Source: CAZNLS01 sp964573895 (GTDB lineage Bacteria; Acidobacteriota; Aminicenantia; UBA2199). From it: a stretch of DNA of 11,981 nt. Numbering within the stretch: position 1 is the stretch's first letter; each line of letters begins with the position of its first letter. Positions 1-7,351 of the stretch are shown here, in pieces. Both the position numbers and the translations under genes were made by a program. The stretch spans positions 1 to 11,981 of the forward strand of contig CAZNLS010000073.1 in NCBI GenBank assembly GCA_964573895.1, written 5' to 3'. The notes under the pieces are model-generated. The model worked only from the letters and a program-made list of their open reading frames with translations. It was not told the DNA's origin and searched no databases.

Positions 1-257
1 CAGCCGGCGGCCGGGAAAACTTTATAGGATTTCTTAAATACCTTTATGAAAAATATACGTTTTTTCCGTTCAATACATTTGGTCTCGTTGAATATTTCAG
101 GGATTATTCCGGGGTTGATATGAACACCAAATTTCTCAACTGGCTCTATAACAGTGTGCAGTCATACTACCTGCCATCAACGGTTATAAGGGATAAATAT
201 CACAAAGTTGACCTGACACCGCCAAAATGGATTATTGAAAAATATAAAAAGAGGTAG
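1..257 (+). CDS. Probable M1-family metallopeptidase, C-terminal end only
   Basis: An open frame enters from the left edge (first full codon at position 3) and ends at TAG 255-257, giving the last 84 residues of a longer protein. The fragment reads as a helical, aromatic-rich region: a segment like ENFIGFLKYLYEKYTF, then a YFRDYSGVDMNTKFLNWLY segment, then a short tail ending in KYKKR. A helix, a 'tyrosine/phenylalanine-rich turn', then 'SGxD...F..WLY' is the usual C-terminal pattern of bacterial M1 (gluzincin) aminopeptidases. The HExxH zinc site lies outside the window, so catalysis cannot be checked. The 3' end sits 6 bp from the stop of the convergent acetyltransferase gene, with no terminator between them. 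An alpha-helical C-terminus of another peptidase family is the main alternative. Confidence 0.6.
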   Translation, partial: AGGRENFIGFLKYLYEKYTFFPFNTFGLVEYFRDYSGVDMNTKFLNWLYNSVQSYYLPSTVIRDKYHKVDLTPPKWIIEKYKKR

Positions 258-263
258 ATTGGT

Positions 264-695
264 TCAGAGTTTTTTCCCCATTTTTATGTGGGGGATGCCG
301 ATCTCATAAAACTCTTCTCCGACAGGTTCATATCCGAGTTCCAGGTAAAACCCTTCAGCGTATCTTCTTGCATGCAGTTCGATATGCTTATACCCAAGCT
401 GTTTCAGCCTTTCTTCCACTTCTTCTACAAGCCTTTTCCCGAGTCCTCTTCCCTGACTTCCCGGAGAAACTCCCATCTGTCTCAGCTTAACAATCTCTTC
501 ACTTAAAGGCTTAATGAGAAGGCATGCTTTCATTACCCCATTTTCATCTATTAGAGAAAAGTGTAACTGCTCACTGTCCTGCTGCAGAAACTCCTCCCTG
601 AAAACTTTTCCCAAAGGTTTTCTTAAAACTTCTGTTCTTAGTTCCAATTCCTCTTTATACAGTTCCGAGTTTGTATCAAATTGAATGAATTTCAT
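264..695 (-). CDS. GNAT-family N-acetyltransferase
   Basis: This 143-residue protein is a single GNAT domain, which transfers an acetyl group from acetyl-CoA to an amine on a small molecule or protein. The acetyl-CoA pyrophosphate loop is clear: the beta-4 strand LRQMGVSP (71-78) runs into QGRGLGKRLV (81-90), matching Q/RxxGxG/A. It is followed by the helix EEVEERLKQLGY and by the beta-5/helix region HIELHARRYAEGFYLELGYEPVG (105-126). The N-terminal stretch LRTEVLRKPLG (19-29) and the ending GIPHIKMGKKL are typical of a widespread subgroup of small free-standing GNATs, and the length is normal. The substrate cannot be predicted. The gene is alone on its strand. The ATG at 695 has no convincing ribosome-binding site at normal spacing; an AAGG lies 15 nt upstream. 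Confidence 0.88.
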   Translation of the reverse strand: MKFIQFDTNSELYKEELELRTEVLRKPLGKVFREEFLQQDSEQLHFSLIDENGVMKACLLIKPLSEEIVKLRQMGVSPGSQGRGLGKRLVEEVEERLKQLGYKHIELHARRYAEGFYLELGYEPVGEEFYEIGIPHIKMGKKL

Positions 696-704
696 TTCAA
701 ATAT

Positions 705-710
705 ATTATA
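705..710 (-). promoter_or_regulatory. Possible -10 box of the GNAT gene
   Basis: A perfect TATAAT, read on the minus strand, lies 9 nt upstream of the acetyltransferase ATG. No good -35 box is found at 16-18 bp (the 17-bp position reads AAGGTA), although a TTGAAG lies about 20 bp upstream. If the box is used, transcription would start almost at the start codon and the mRNA would be leaderless or nearly so. In AT-rich DNA a lone TATAAT can occur by chance. Confidence 0.35.
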
Positions 711-758
711 CCTTAATATTTGCTCTTTACCTTCAAAATTAAGAATAGTGTCAGGCTA

Positions 759-787
759 TTGACAAACTGGGCTTCAGCCAATAGACT
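759..787 (+). promoter_or_regulatory. Promoter of the MATE transporter gene, with overlapping inverted repeat
   Basis: A perfect TTGACA (759-764), a 17-bp spacer and TAGACT (782-787, 4 of 6 to TATAAT) form a housekeeping-type promoter reading towards the MATE gene. The -10 box ends 9 nt before the ATG at 797, so the expected start site is within a few bases of the start codon. The 6-bp inverted repeat CTATTG (756-761)/CAATAG (779-784) overlaps both boxes, and GGCTTCAGCC (770-779) in the spacer is a smaller dyad. Either could be an operator for a local repressor. Confidence 0.5.
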
Positions 788-796
788 CTTTCTCAT

Positions 797-2197
797 ATGA
801 AAAAAGGAAGAATCAGAAGAACTTTCAGTGATATCATCGAAGCCATAAAGGGAACCGACCAGGATTTTACCAAGGGAAATCTCGGAAGGGCGATCCTGCT
901 GCTCTCTATCCCGATGGTGATTGAGATGTCAATGGAGTCTGTTTTTGCCGTAGTGGACATATATTTTGTCTCAAGAATAGGCTCTGAAGCTGTGGCTGTT
1001 GTCGGAATAACGGAATCTTTAATGACAATTCTTTATGCGGTCTCCATGGGGCTGGGTATGGGGACGACTGCACTGGTTGCAAGAAGGGTGGGGGAGAAGA
1101 AGTATGGCGATGCATCTGTTACCGCCGCACAGTCTATCGGTATTGGTTTTATTGCATCACTTCCAATCGCATTTATCGGTTTCTTTTATTCAAAGGAACT
1201 TCTCAATGTGATGGGAGCAACTGAAAAAATGGTCACCGAAGGATTCGGTTATCCAATGATTATAATTGGAGCCAACATTGTCATTATGCTTATTTTTATT
1301 ATTAATGCTGTTTTCAGGGGTGCAGGAGATGCAGCACTCTCAATGAGAATACTATTTATCTCTAATACAATAAACATTATACTTGATCCTTGTCTAATAT
1401 TCGGCCTGGGACCTTTCCCGGAACTCGGAATTACAGGGGCCGCTCTTGCAACTGTGATCGGAAGGGGAACGGGTGTAATTATCCAGATGTTTTTGCTCTT
1501 CAATGGACATCACAGAATAAAAATAGTTTTTAATGATTTTTCTTTGAAGGTAAAATTGGTAAAGAAAATCGTTAAGATCTCTCTTGGCGGAATAGGCCAG
1601 TTTATCATAGCAACATCAAGCTGGATAGGGCTTGTAAGGATAATGTCTTCATTTGGAAGTTCAGTTATGGCAGGGTATACAATCGCTATTCGGATCATAA
1701 TTTTTTTGCTGCTTCCAGCCTGGGGACTGAGCAATGCTGCGGCTACGATGATCGGTCAGAATCTGGGTGCAGGTAAACCGAAAAGGGCGGAAGCTTCTGT
1801 CATTTTAACTGCGAAGATAAATTTTCTTTTTTTGTCGGGAGTGGCAATACTGAATTTTCTCTTTGCAGAGTCCCTTATCTCTATTTTTACGGATGTTGCC
1901 GATGTCATAGATTCGGGTGTCAATACTCTCCTTTTTATCAGCCTGATATTTCCGGTTTATGCAATAGGGATGGTCATGATACAGGGGTTGAACGGATCGG
2001 GTGACACAAAAACACCAACTATAATAAATTTATTCAGTTTCTGGCTGTTGGAGATACCTGTTGCTTATCTGCTTGCGGTTAAATTGGATTTTGCCTCATT
2101 CGGAGTTTACTATGCAATAATTCTTGCCGATCTTTCCACTGCAATAATCGGTGTCACAATTTTCAGAAAAGGAAAATGGAAAAAGAAAAAAGTCTGA
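797..2197 (+). CDS. MATE-family multidrug/Na+ or H+ antiporter
   Basis: This 466-residue inner-membrane protein has the usual length and 12-helix, two-half layout of MATE efflux pumps, which export cationic drugs or metabolites in exchange for Na+ or H+. The amphipathic N-terminus DFTKGNLGRAILLLSIPM (23-40) leads to helix 1 with the conserved proline (P39) and the VVDIYFVSRIG segment (52-62, D54). The RGAGDA loop (174-179) and the LDPCLIFGLG...GITGAALAT segment (196-219) mark the first half. GQNLGAGKPKRAE (320-332) and QGLNGSGDTKTP (396-407) are the matching motifs of the second half. A stop at 782 in the same frame leaves 797 as the first ATG, and no Shine-Dalgarno sequence precedes it. The basic tail KGKWKKKKV faces the cytosol. 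The stop TGA directly abuts the stop of the MEMO gene. The substrate and the coupling ion are not readable from the sequence. Confidence 0.93.
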   Translation: MKKGRIRRTFSDIIEAIKGTDQDFTKGNLGRAILLLSIPMVIEMSMESVFAVVDIYFVSRIGSEAVAVVGITESLMTILYAVSMGLGMGTTALVARRVGEKKYGDASVTAAQSIGIGFIASLPIAFIGFFYSKELLNVMGATEKMVTEGFGYPMIIIGANIVIMLIFIINAVFRGAGDAALSMRILFISNTINIILDPCLIFGLGPFPELGITGAALATVIGRGTGVIIQMFLLFNGHHRIKIVFNDFSLKVKLVKKIVKISLGGIGQFIIATSSWIGLVRIMSSFGSSVMAGYTIAIRIIIFLLLPAWGLSNAAATMIGQNLGAGKPKRAEASVILTAKINFLFLSGVAILNFLFAESLISIFTDVADVIDSGVNTLLFISLIFPVYAIGMVMIQGLNGSGDTKTPTIINLFSFWLLEIPVAYLLAVKLDFASFGVYYAIILADLSTAIIGVTIFRKGKWKKKKV

Positions 2198-3304
2198 TTA
2201 CGGCACTTTATATCCAATGGCAGTGTAGCCTACCCAGTGTCGAATATTCGCAGGAGCTGTCACTCCCATTTTGAGGTCATCAACCTTTATATGAGGATGA
2301 TCAATGCTGGTTGAGTAGCCGATCAGTTTTCCCGAAAGTTTTTCACCGGACAACTTCTCAATTTCCATCGTTACACTAAGCCCGAAAGGAATGGAGTATC
2401 TTCCGCACCAGGTCCATTTATACTCGGTATAATCTCTCTCTTGAACAGTGTAACCGATAAATCTTTGAATCTTCTTGTTTGAGAGTGAGCCTGTCAGGCA
2501 ATTATTAATGATCTCCTTTTCATGAGCCATCGCAAGTTTGTAACCTTTTTTATCTGCCCCGAACTTTGCGAAGTTTTTTCCTCCCCAATTCCGATCACCG
2601 TAATGAACCGAATCGGAACTGATTGCAATTGCGAAATCTTTTCCCCATTTCCAGCCTCTCTTCTTTACAATACTAAAAATTACCCTGGCAAGCACCGGGG
2701 CAATCTTTCCAATTTCTCCCGCTGATATGTATGGGACCAGGATTGGAACTATTTCAAAATCCCGGTTGTAATATTGGATAAAAGGAATGAGAGCTTCCAG
2801 TGAGTGTTCGATGGTAACCATCTTATTACTAACGGTATATGTATCTTTGGGAAGAGTTCCTATTATCTCATCTCTCACTGATGAAACGTTTATGGGTTTG
2901 AAGGGACCATGCCACTTTTTATACGAACCGAAGATTATCTTATCCCTGAGTCCTAAAGATTTTGCTTTATGTGCAACTCCAAACATTATAATCGTTTTTG
3001 CCTTCAGATTTTTAAGAAGTTTTGTATACAGAGGTCCTGCGTAGCTAAAATCGTCGTGAGGTGAAATGAGAGCCTTCCATGGAAAAGAGACTTTTTCAAC
3101 TTTTTCTACGACGTCACCTCTTTCTTTTAACGAATATTCAATTCTTTCAATAATCTTTTTGATCTGCCAATCGTACTGAGCAAACCCGGTTTTGTCAACC
3201 ATTTCTCTTACGCGATTAACAGGAGTTAAAGTTTTTTTTGGTTCTCCGTAAACAACACATATTATTAACAGGATCAATGTAAACAAAAAAGTTTTATTTT
3301 TCAT
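2198..3304 (-). CDS. Exported MEMO-family protein (AmmeMemoRadiSam protein B-like)
   Basis: This 368-residue protein belongs to the MEMO family, related in fold to class III extradiol dioxygenases (LigB) and widely distributed in bacteria, archaea and eukaryotes; human MEMO1 is a member. The metal/active-site residues can be followed: H83 in SPHDDFSYAG, H112 in FGVAHK, H167 in IEHSLEALIPF, D231 and H234 in SSDSVHYG, and C300 in WCGRYSIPFG. These correspond to H49, H81, D189, H192 and C244 of human MEMO1. Residues 1-20 are a signal peptide: a KNK start, a hydrophobic core FLFTLILLIICVVYG, and a likely cut before EPKK. C16 is not in a good lipobox. The domain therefore seems to work outside the cytoplasm. 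The start overlaps the kinase gene by 11 nt and has its own ribosome-binding site. No AMMECR1 or radical-SAM partner of the usual cassette is visible here. The reaction is unknown. Confidence 0.87.
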   Translation of the reverse strand: MKNKTFLFTLILLIICVVYGEPKKTLTPVNRVREMVDKTGFAQYDWQIKKIIERIEYSLKERGDVVEKVEKVSFPWKALISPHDDFSYAGPLYTKLLKNLKAKTIIMFGVAHKAKSLGLRDKIIFGSYKKWHGPFKPINVSSVRDEIIGTLPKDTYTVSNKMVTIEHSLEALIPFIQYYNRDFEIVPILVPYISAGEIGKIAPVLARVIFSIVKKRGWKWGKDFAIAISSDSVHYGDRNWGGKNFAKFGADKKGYKLAMAHEKEIINNCLTGSLSNKKIQRFIGYTVQERDYTEYKWTWCGRYSIPFGLSVTMEIEKLSGEKLSGKLIGYSTSIDHPHIKVDDLKMGVTAPANIRHWVGYTAIGYKVP

Positions 3305-5609
3305 TTTTTTTCCTTTTTAAAACTGAAAATATTTTATTCAGGAGATCTTCGGGCCTGTATGGCTTTTGAATAAATCCTGCCAGTTTATCGGATGTGAACC
3401 TGTTTGTTGCATCCTGTTCGTTATATCCGCTTGATAGTATTATTTTAATATCCGGAGATGTCTCTTTGATCTCCTTAAAGACCTGAACTCCGTCTTTTTT
3501 TGGCATTGTCATATCAAGCAGCACAAGGTCGATTGATCCTCTATTCTCATTGAATTTGATCAATGTATCTTCACCGTCAATTGCAGTTATCACCTTGAAT
3601 CCGAATTTTTCAAGGATATTTCTTCCGAGTGTTCTTATTGTCTCTTCATCATCGGCAATCAAAATTGTTCCTGATCCTCTGAGCTTGATCTCTCTGGAAT
3701 CCTCTTCTCCCTGCAGTACAGCGGCTCTCGGTGAAACAGGGAAGAATATCTTGAATGATGTACCTTTACCAGGCTCGGAATATACTTTCAGTGAACCTTT
3801 GTGCCCCTTTACTATTCCTATTACTGCTGCAAGTCCCAACCCTTTTCCCGTATCCTTTGTAGTAAAAAACGGATCAAAGATTCTTTTTAAATATTCTTCT
3901 TTTATTCCGCTCCCGGTATCCGAAATTTCTATCAACACATATTTACCCTTTTTCAGCTTTTCTCCAGGTAATGTGCTTCCGAGATATCTGCTTCCCAGTT
4001 TGACTACTTTTGTTGTTATTGAAATTGTTCCTGTGTTGTCACCGATTGCTTCCGATGAATTTATCACAAGATTCATGAATATCTGTCGTATCTGTGAAAT
4101 ATCAGCTTCAATCGAAGGTAAATTCTCTTCAAGGTTGAAAGTTATCTCAATTTTTTTGGGGATTGATGTTTTGAGGAGTCCGGTCATTTTGGAAATAGTT
4201 TTATTAATATCAATAGGTTTTACCTCGAATCTCCCTTTTCCTGAATATGCGAGCAGCTGGTTACAGAGGTCTGCAGCTCTAACTGCCGTATTTTCAATAG
4301 TCTCTATTCTTGATGCAAGTTTTGGATTCGAATCTATTTCCATTCTTGCCAGTCCTGCATTGCCGAGGATACCGGTCAAATAATTATTGAAATCATGAGC
4401 GATACCTCCTGCTAAGAGTCCAAGACTTTCCAGCTTTTGAGAACTCATTATCCTCTCTTCAAGGATTTGACGTTCAGCATCAGCGGCTTTTATTTCCGTA
4501 ATATCCAGAGAGTAAGCAAAAATTACATCCTTTCCGAAATATGTCCCTTTATTTAATTTCACGAGTTTTGGAAATATCTCTCCGTTTTTTCTCCTTCCCC
4601 AGAATTCAAATTGTTGGGGTATTCCCTGAAAAGCTTTTATTACACATTCCTTTATTAAATCAAGGTCATTCTTTCCGGGGGCGGAAAGATCCGCAGGAGT
4701 TCTGCCTATGAAGAACTCCTTTGGATACCCGTACATCATTTCAGCTCCCTTATTAACATCAATAAATGTTCCGTCGGGTTCCTGGATGTAAATTGCAGCT
4801 AATGTATTGTTGAAAAGTTCCCGGTAACTTTTTTCGGAATTAGTAAGTTTTTCTTCATACAGTTTTTTTTCTGTTATTTCTCTGAGTATTACCTGGGCGG
4901 AAGGTTTACCTTCATAAATGAAAGAGGATGCGTTTACTTCAACAATAATTTTTGATCCGTCAAGACATATAAAATTTTCTTCTACAATATTCAGAGAACG
5001 GTTAGATTCATAGAGGGAACTGACTCTCTCATTGACCATTTCCTTTGATTCCGGTGCGATAAAATCGAGGATATCTTTTCCAATGAACTGTTCTTTGGAG
5101 GTACCTTTTCCTACTTTTATGGCATAATTGTTAATATACACTATCTTTCTATCACTGTGTATCACTATCCCGACCGGAATTGATTCCAAAAGATTTCTAT
5201 ATCTGTCTTCACTTTTTTTTAATGATGATTCGGCAATTTTCTGCTCATTAATATCCTGGATTATGGCAACGATTCTCTCTTTTCCGGAAATAACGGCTCT
5301 CTTGATCTCAACCCGGATCCAGAACTCCCGACCATATTTATTCTTAGTGAGCCAGTCAAATCTCTGTGGCCCTTCTTTTTCGGTTTTTTTGATCAGTTCT
5401 ATAGCCCGGTTCTCCGTAAACGGTTCTTCACCCGTTCCCAGTGTACCTGCTTTGAATTTTTCAAATTCATCTTTTGTATATCCGAAGAGATCAACGGCCG
5501 CATCGTTGACTTCGATTATCTTCCTGGTATTTTTGTCATATATGATAATTGCACTGCTTACTGCATTGAATATGTCAGGATATTCTGCTTTTGTAAAATT
5601 GTTGGTCAT
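3294..5609 (-). CDS. Cytosolic PAS-PAS-PAS hybrid histidine kinase with C-terminal receiver
   Basis: This 771-residue sensor has no signal peptide or membrane segment. Three PAS modules come first: about 8-125 (IIIYDKNTRKIIEVNDAAVDLFGYT), 133-250 and 258-375 (MMYGYPKEFFIGRT), each ending in a DITE/REITEKK-type linker. Then comes the dimerisation domain, with phosphorylated H405 in GGIAHDFNNYLTGILGNA (401-418). The ATPase follows: N box NLVINSSEA (513-521, N517), G1 DTGSGI (564-569), F box FDPFFTTK (578-585) and G2 GKGLGLAAV (588-596). A receiver domain ends the protein, with acidic D653/D654, phospho-acceptor D699 in LLDMTMPKKDG, S726 and K749 (FIQKP). It would autophosphorylate and relay the phosphate to its own receiver. 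There is no DNA-binding or enzymatic output domain, so a partner is needed. The PAS ligands are unknown. It heads a two-gene operon with the MEMO gene. Confidence 0.95.
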   Translation of the reverse strand: MTNNFTKAEYPDIFNAVSSAIIIYDKNTRKIIEVNDAAVDLFGYTKDEFEKFKAGTLGTGEEPFTENRAIELIKKTEKEGPQRFDWLTKNKYGREFWIRVEIKRAVISGKERIVAIIQDINEQKIAESSLKKSEDRYRNLLESIPVGIVIHSDRKIVYINNYAIKVGKGTSKEQFIGKDILDFIAPESKEMVNERVSSLYESNRSLNIVEENFICLDGSKIIVEVNASSFIYEGKPSAQVILREITEKKLYEEKLTNSEKSYRELFNNTLAAIYIQEPDGTFIDVNKGAEMMYGYPKEFFIGRTPADLSAPGKNDLDLIKECVIKAFQGIPQQFEFWGRRKNGEIFPKLVKLNKGTYFGKDVIFAYSLDITEIKAADAERQILEERIMSSQKLESLGLLAGGIAHDFNNYLTGILGNAGLARMEIDSNPKLASRIETIENTAVRAADLCNQLLAYSGKGRFEVKPIDINKTISKMTGLLKTSIPKKIEITFNLEENLPSIEADISQIRQIFMNLVINSSEAIGDNTGTISITTKVVKLGSRYLGSTLPGEKLKKGKYVLIEISDTGSGIKEEYLKRIFDPFFTTKDTGKGLGLAAVIGIVKGHKGSLKVYSEPGKGTSFKIFFPVSPRAAVLQGEEDSREIKLRGSGTILIADDEETIRTLGRNILEKFGFKVITAIDGEDTLIKFNENRGSIDLVLLDMTMPKKDGVQVFKEIKETSPDIKIILSSGYNEQDATNRFTSDKLAGFIQKPYRPEDLLNKIFSVLKRKKNEK
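3312..3317 (-). promoter_or_regulatory. Ribosome-binding site of the MEMO gene inside the kinase coding end
   Basis: On the minus strand AAAAAGG is followed by seven A residues and the ATG at 3304. The GG is at 3313-3312. The site lies within the last codons of the histidine kinase, which stops 11 nt past the MEMO start, so the second gene is likely translated by coupling to the first. Confidence 0.65.
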
Positions 5610-5617
5610 CTGATATG

Positions 5618-5623
5618 TCCTTT
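5618..5623 (-). promoter_or_regulatory. Ribosome-binding site of the histidine kinase
   Basis: AAAGGA on the minus strand lies 8 nt upstream of the ATG at 5609. This good Shine-Dalgarno match supports that start, which also falls just before the first PAS module. Confidence 0.7.
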
Positions 5624-5672
5624 AATTTTTTGTCATATTAAGAAATAATAAACTCATGAACCTGAAAATGGA

Positions 5673-5701
5673 ATTATATCTTCTTATATAGCCTATTCCA
5701 A
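5673..5701 (-). promoter_or_regulatory. Probable promoter of the kinase-MEMO operon
   Basis: Read on the minus strand: TTGGAA (5701-5696, 4 of 6 to TTGACA), a 17-bp spacer, and a perfect TATAAT (5678-5673). The predicted start site is near 5666, giving a leader of about 57 nt that contains the AAAGGA ribosome-binding site. An overlapping alternative, TTGAAA about 13 bp further upstream with TATATA 17 bp after it, is also possible. Confidence 0.5.
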
Positions 5702-5746
5702 AATAAATTTCAAGTGCTGATGTATATATTTTTTTTATCGGGAAAT

Positions 5747-5774
5747 GAAGGGGGTACCGGGCAATACCCCCTTC
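5747..5774. repeat. Perfect 10-bp inverted repeat, GC-rich in an AT-rich gap
   Basis: GAAGGGGGTA (5747-5756) and TACCCCCTTC (5765-5774) are exact reverse complements around an 8-base loop, CCGGGCAA. An outer pair, GGGAAA (5740-5745)/TTTCCC (5786-5791), could extend the structure after an asymmetric internal loop. On the minus strand, the direction of transcription here, it is not followed by a T run. On the plus strand a short T run comes only 10 nt later. It is therefore not a standard intrinsic terminator in either direction. It could be a transcript-end stabilising hairpin for the permease mRNA, or a protein-binding dyad about 46 bp upstream of the kinase -35 box. Confidence 0.7.
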
Positions 5775-5840
5775 TCTATACAATTTTTCCCAGGAGGAAT
5801 TAAACTTTCAACAATTCAATTAATTAGACGAAAATAAAAT

Positions 5841-5858
5841 AAAAAAGTTTCCTTTTTT
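5841..5858 (-). terminator. Weak terminator-like hairpin after the permease gene
   Basis: Directly after the permease stop codon, the minus strand reads AAAAAAG, a GAAA tetraloop, then CTTTTTT, followed by ATTTTATTTT. The 7-bp stem has a GNRA-type loop and a U-rich tail, but six of the seven pairs are A-U, so it would be thermodynamically weak. Confidence 0.35.
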
Positions 5859-7343
5859 TTAATTTTTGTTTTCGAGATAGGGGAGGCGCGGAATAAAGAG
5901 CATTGCCGGCACCGAGAAAATGAAACTTATACCAAAAAGCCAGGCATATCCAAGCCATCCGGCAATGAAACCGCTTAAAACTCCTGCAAAAAGGCCGCTA
6001 AGATTCATGAGTCCTGTACCTATCGCATAGTGTGTTGCTTTAAATTCTTTTGCACAGATCCTCATCAGGTATGTCATTAAAACTGCAGTCCCGAGTCCGC
6101 CTGCAAATTGATCGAATGCATGGACAGAAGCGGTTAAAATAATATTAAAAGTCCCTATCCCGACAGGATCTGCAGATCCTGTATTCAGTTTTATGAATTT
6201 ATCCAGATGTATAGCAAGCAGCATATAGACTATATTTGTAAGATTTTGAAGAAGAATGAAGGGCCAGATCATTTTTTTTAAGGTGAATTTTGAAATCATC
6301 CAGCCTCCCAGCATGGCTCCAACTATAGATGCGGGAAGTCCTACTCCGCCGCTTATCCATCCATAATGCTGTTTAATTCCAATGTCAACAATCATTGGTG
6401 CAACCATTACAGTAAGAGCCCATTCACCCGCTCTCAGAAGTATCAGAAATGATAGGATAGTTGATATCCTGTCCCTCTCCATGAAGGATAAAAATGCCTT
6501 CCCGTATTCGGTCCCACCCTTTGCTTTAATTATTCTCCCAAGTTTTTTCCGGCTAAGTCCGAGAATAATAAGTCCTATAAGTAAGATAATCGCGACAAGA
6601 TGTGAAAAACCTATCTTTTTTAAGATAGGAACCCTGGCTTTAAGTTCATCATAAAATTGTGAATTGAAAAATAGTCTCAAAGAGACAGCTGAAAATCCTG
6701 CAAAAATAAGGATCAGGAATATTTTAGGTTTGAATGAATTTTTAAGGAGGTTGAGGAAACTCTCTCCTCTTTTTTGCACTTCAGCGAGCAGTGTTAAATG
6801 GAATAAAAATATCAGCAGATAGATAAAATCGGCCAGGAAAAATGCATAACTCCATCCAATAGTCGTACCGACAGTTGCAATTATTCCGGGTCCTGACATC
6901 CAGGCAACTCTGTAAGCCATGACTCTGTACCCGACAAATTTTGACTGTCCGTCGGAATCCAATGCCTCCATATAGTAGCCATCTATCGCGATATCATTTG
7001 TTGCTGAAGTAATAGCACCAAGAAAAAAAAATATTGCAATATAGGAAACTCCGTTTTCGATTGGTGCAAAAAAGCCTGTAAAAAAAAGAATTATTGTAAA
7101 TGCTGCCTGTGATACAAGCATCCATCTTCTTTTTGTCTCGTATTTATCAACCTGCGGAGCCCAAAGGAATTTGAATATCCATGGAAGACCAAACAGAGGC
7201 GTCAATCCTATTGACTCGAGAGAAACCTTCATATCTCTGAAAAAAAGTCCGGAAACTGTTCTGATGATCGAATACGGGAACCCCTCAGCAAGGTAGGTGG
7301 AAAATGCCCATATTAATGGATTTTTAATTCTTTTTCTCTCCAT
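5859..7343 (-). CDS. AmpG-like major facilitator (PAT family) permease
   Basis: This 494-residue protein has 12 or more hydrophobic helices and the N-terminal signature of the AmpG / acetyl-CoA-transporter branch of the MFS. Residues 19-35 (AEGFPYSIIRTVSGLFF), 40-60 (VSLESIGLTPLFGLPWIFKFL) and the loop WAPQVDKYETKRRW (61-74) align by eye with the GLPY...IGL..L.GLP..LKFLWAPLVD motif. E. coli AmpG imports anhydro-muropeptides for cell-wall recycling; other members of this group move other solutes, so the substrate here is open. The gene starts 8 nt after the gatD stop and has no Shine-Dalgarno sequence, so it is probably read as the third gene of the gatE-gatD operon. No amidase, muramidase or beta-lactamase gene is nearby to support peptidoglycan recycling. 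Confidence 0.82.
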   Translation of the reverse strand: MERKRIKNPLIWAFSTYLAEGFPYSIIRTVSGLFFRDMKVSLESIGLTPLFGLPWIFKFLWAPQVDKYETKRRWMLVSQAAFTIILFFTGFFAPIENGVSYIAIFFFLGAITSATNDIAIDGYYMEALDSDGQSKFVGYRVMAYRVAWMSGPGIIATVGTTIGWSYAFFLADFIYLLIFLFHLTLLAEVQKRGESFLNLLKNSFKPKIFLILIFAGFSAVSLRLFFNSQFYDELKARVPILKKIGFSHLVAIILLIGLIILGLSRKKLGRIIKAKGGTEYGKAFLSFMERDRISTILSFLILLRAGEWALTVMVAPMIVDIGIKQHYGWISGGVGLPASIVGAMLGGWMISKFTLKKMIWPFILLQNLTNIVYMLLAIHLDKFIKLNTGSADPVGIGTFNIILTASVHAFDQFAGGLGTAVLMTYLMRICAKEFKATHYAIGTGLMNLSGLFAGVLSGFIAGWLGYAWLFGISFIFSVPAMLFIPRLPYLENKN

Positions 7344-7351
7344 TATATTAT

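Larger units (their letters stand above)
5610..5858. other. Intergenic region between permease stop and kinase start
   Basis: This 249-bp gap is strongly AT-rich and has no credible gene on either strand. It contains, read leftward from the permease, a weak terminator-like hairpin, a GC-rich perfect inverted repeat, and the kinase promoter and ribosome-binding site. A consensus-like AGGAGG occurs on the plus strand near 5792-5797, but no start codon follows it at usable distance, so it is not taken as a ribosome-binding site. Confidence 0.6.

Noticed and set aside
3550..4383. 277-codon open frame on the plus strand opposite the kinase ATPase/receiver region
   Set aside because: It is the antisense of a clearly recognisable kinase with intact motifs. 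Its translation is low-complexity Ser/Ile/Pro-rich, shows no domain, and has no ribosome-binding site that I could find.
5128..5613. 161-codon open frame on the plus strand opposite the first PAS domains
   Set aside because: It is a shadow of the kinase reading frame; the hydrophobic look results from the antisense of charged codons.
7023..7031. Run of nine A residues in the permease gene (and T8 runs in the kinase and gatE), as possible phase-variation tracts
   Set aside because: All the genes are intact and such runs are expected in AT-rich DNA; nothing indicates switching.
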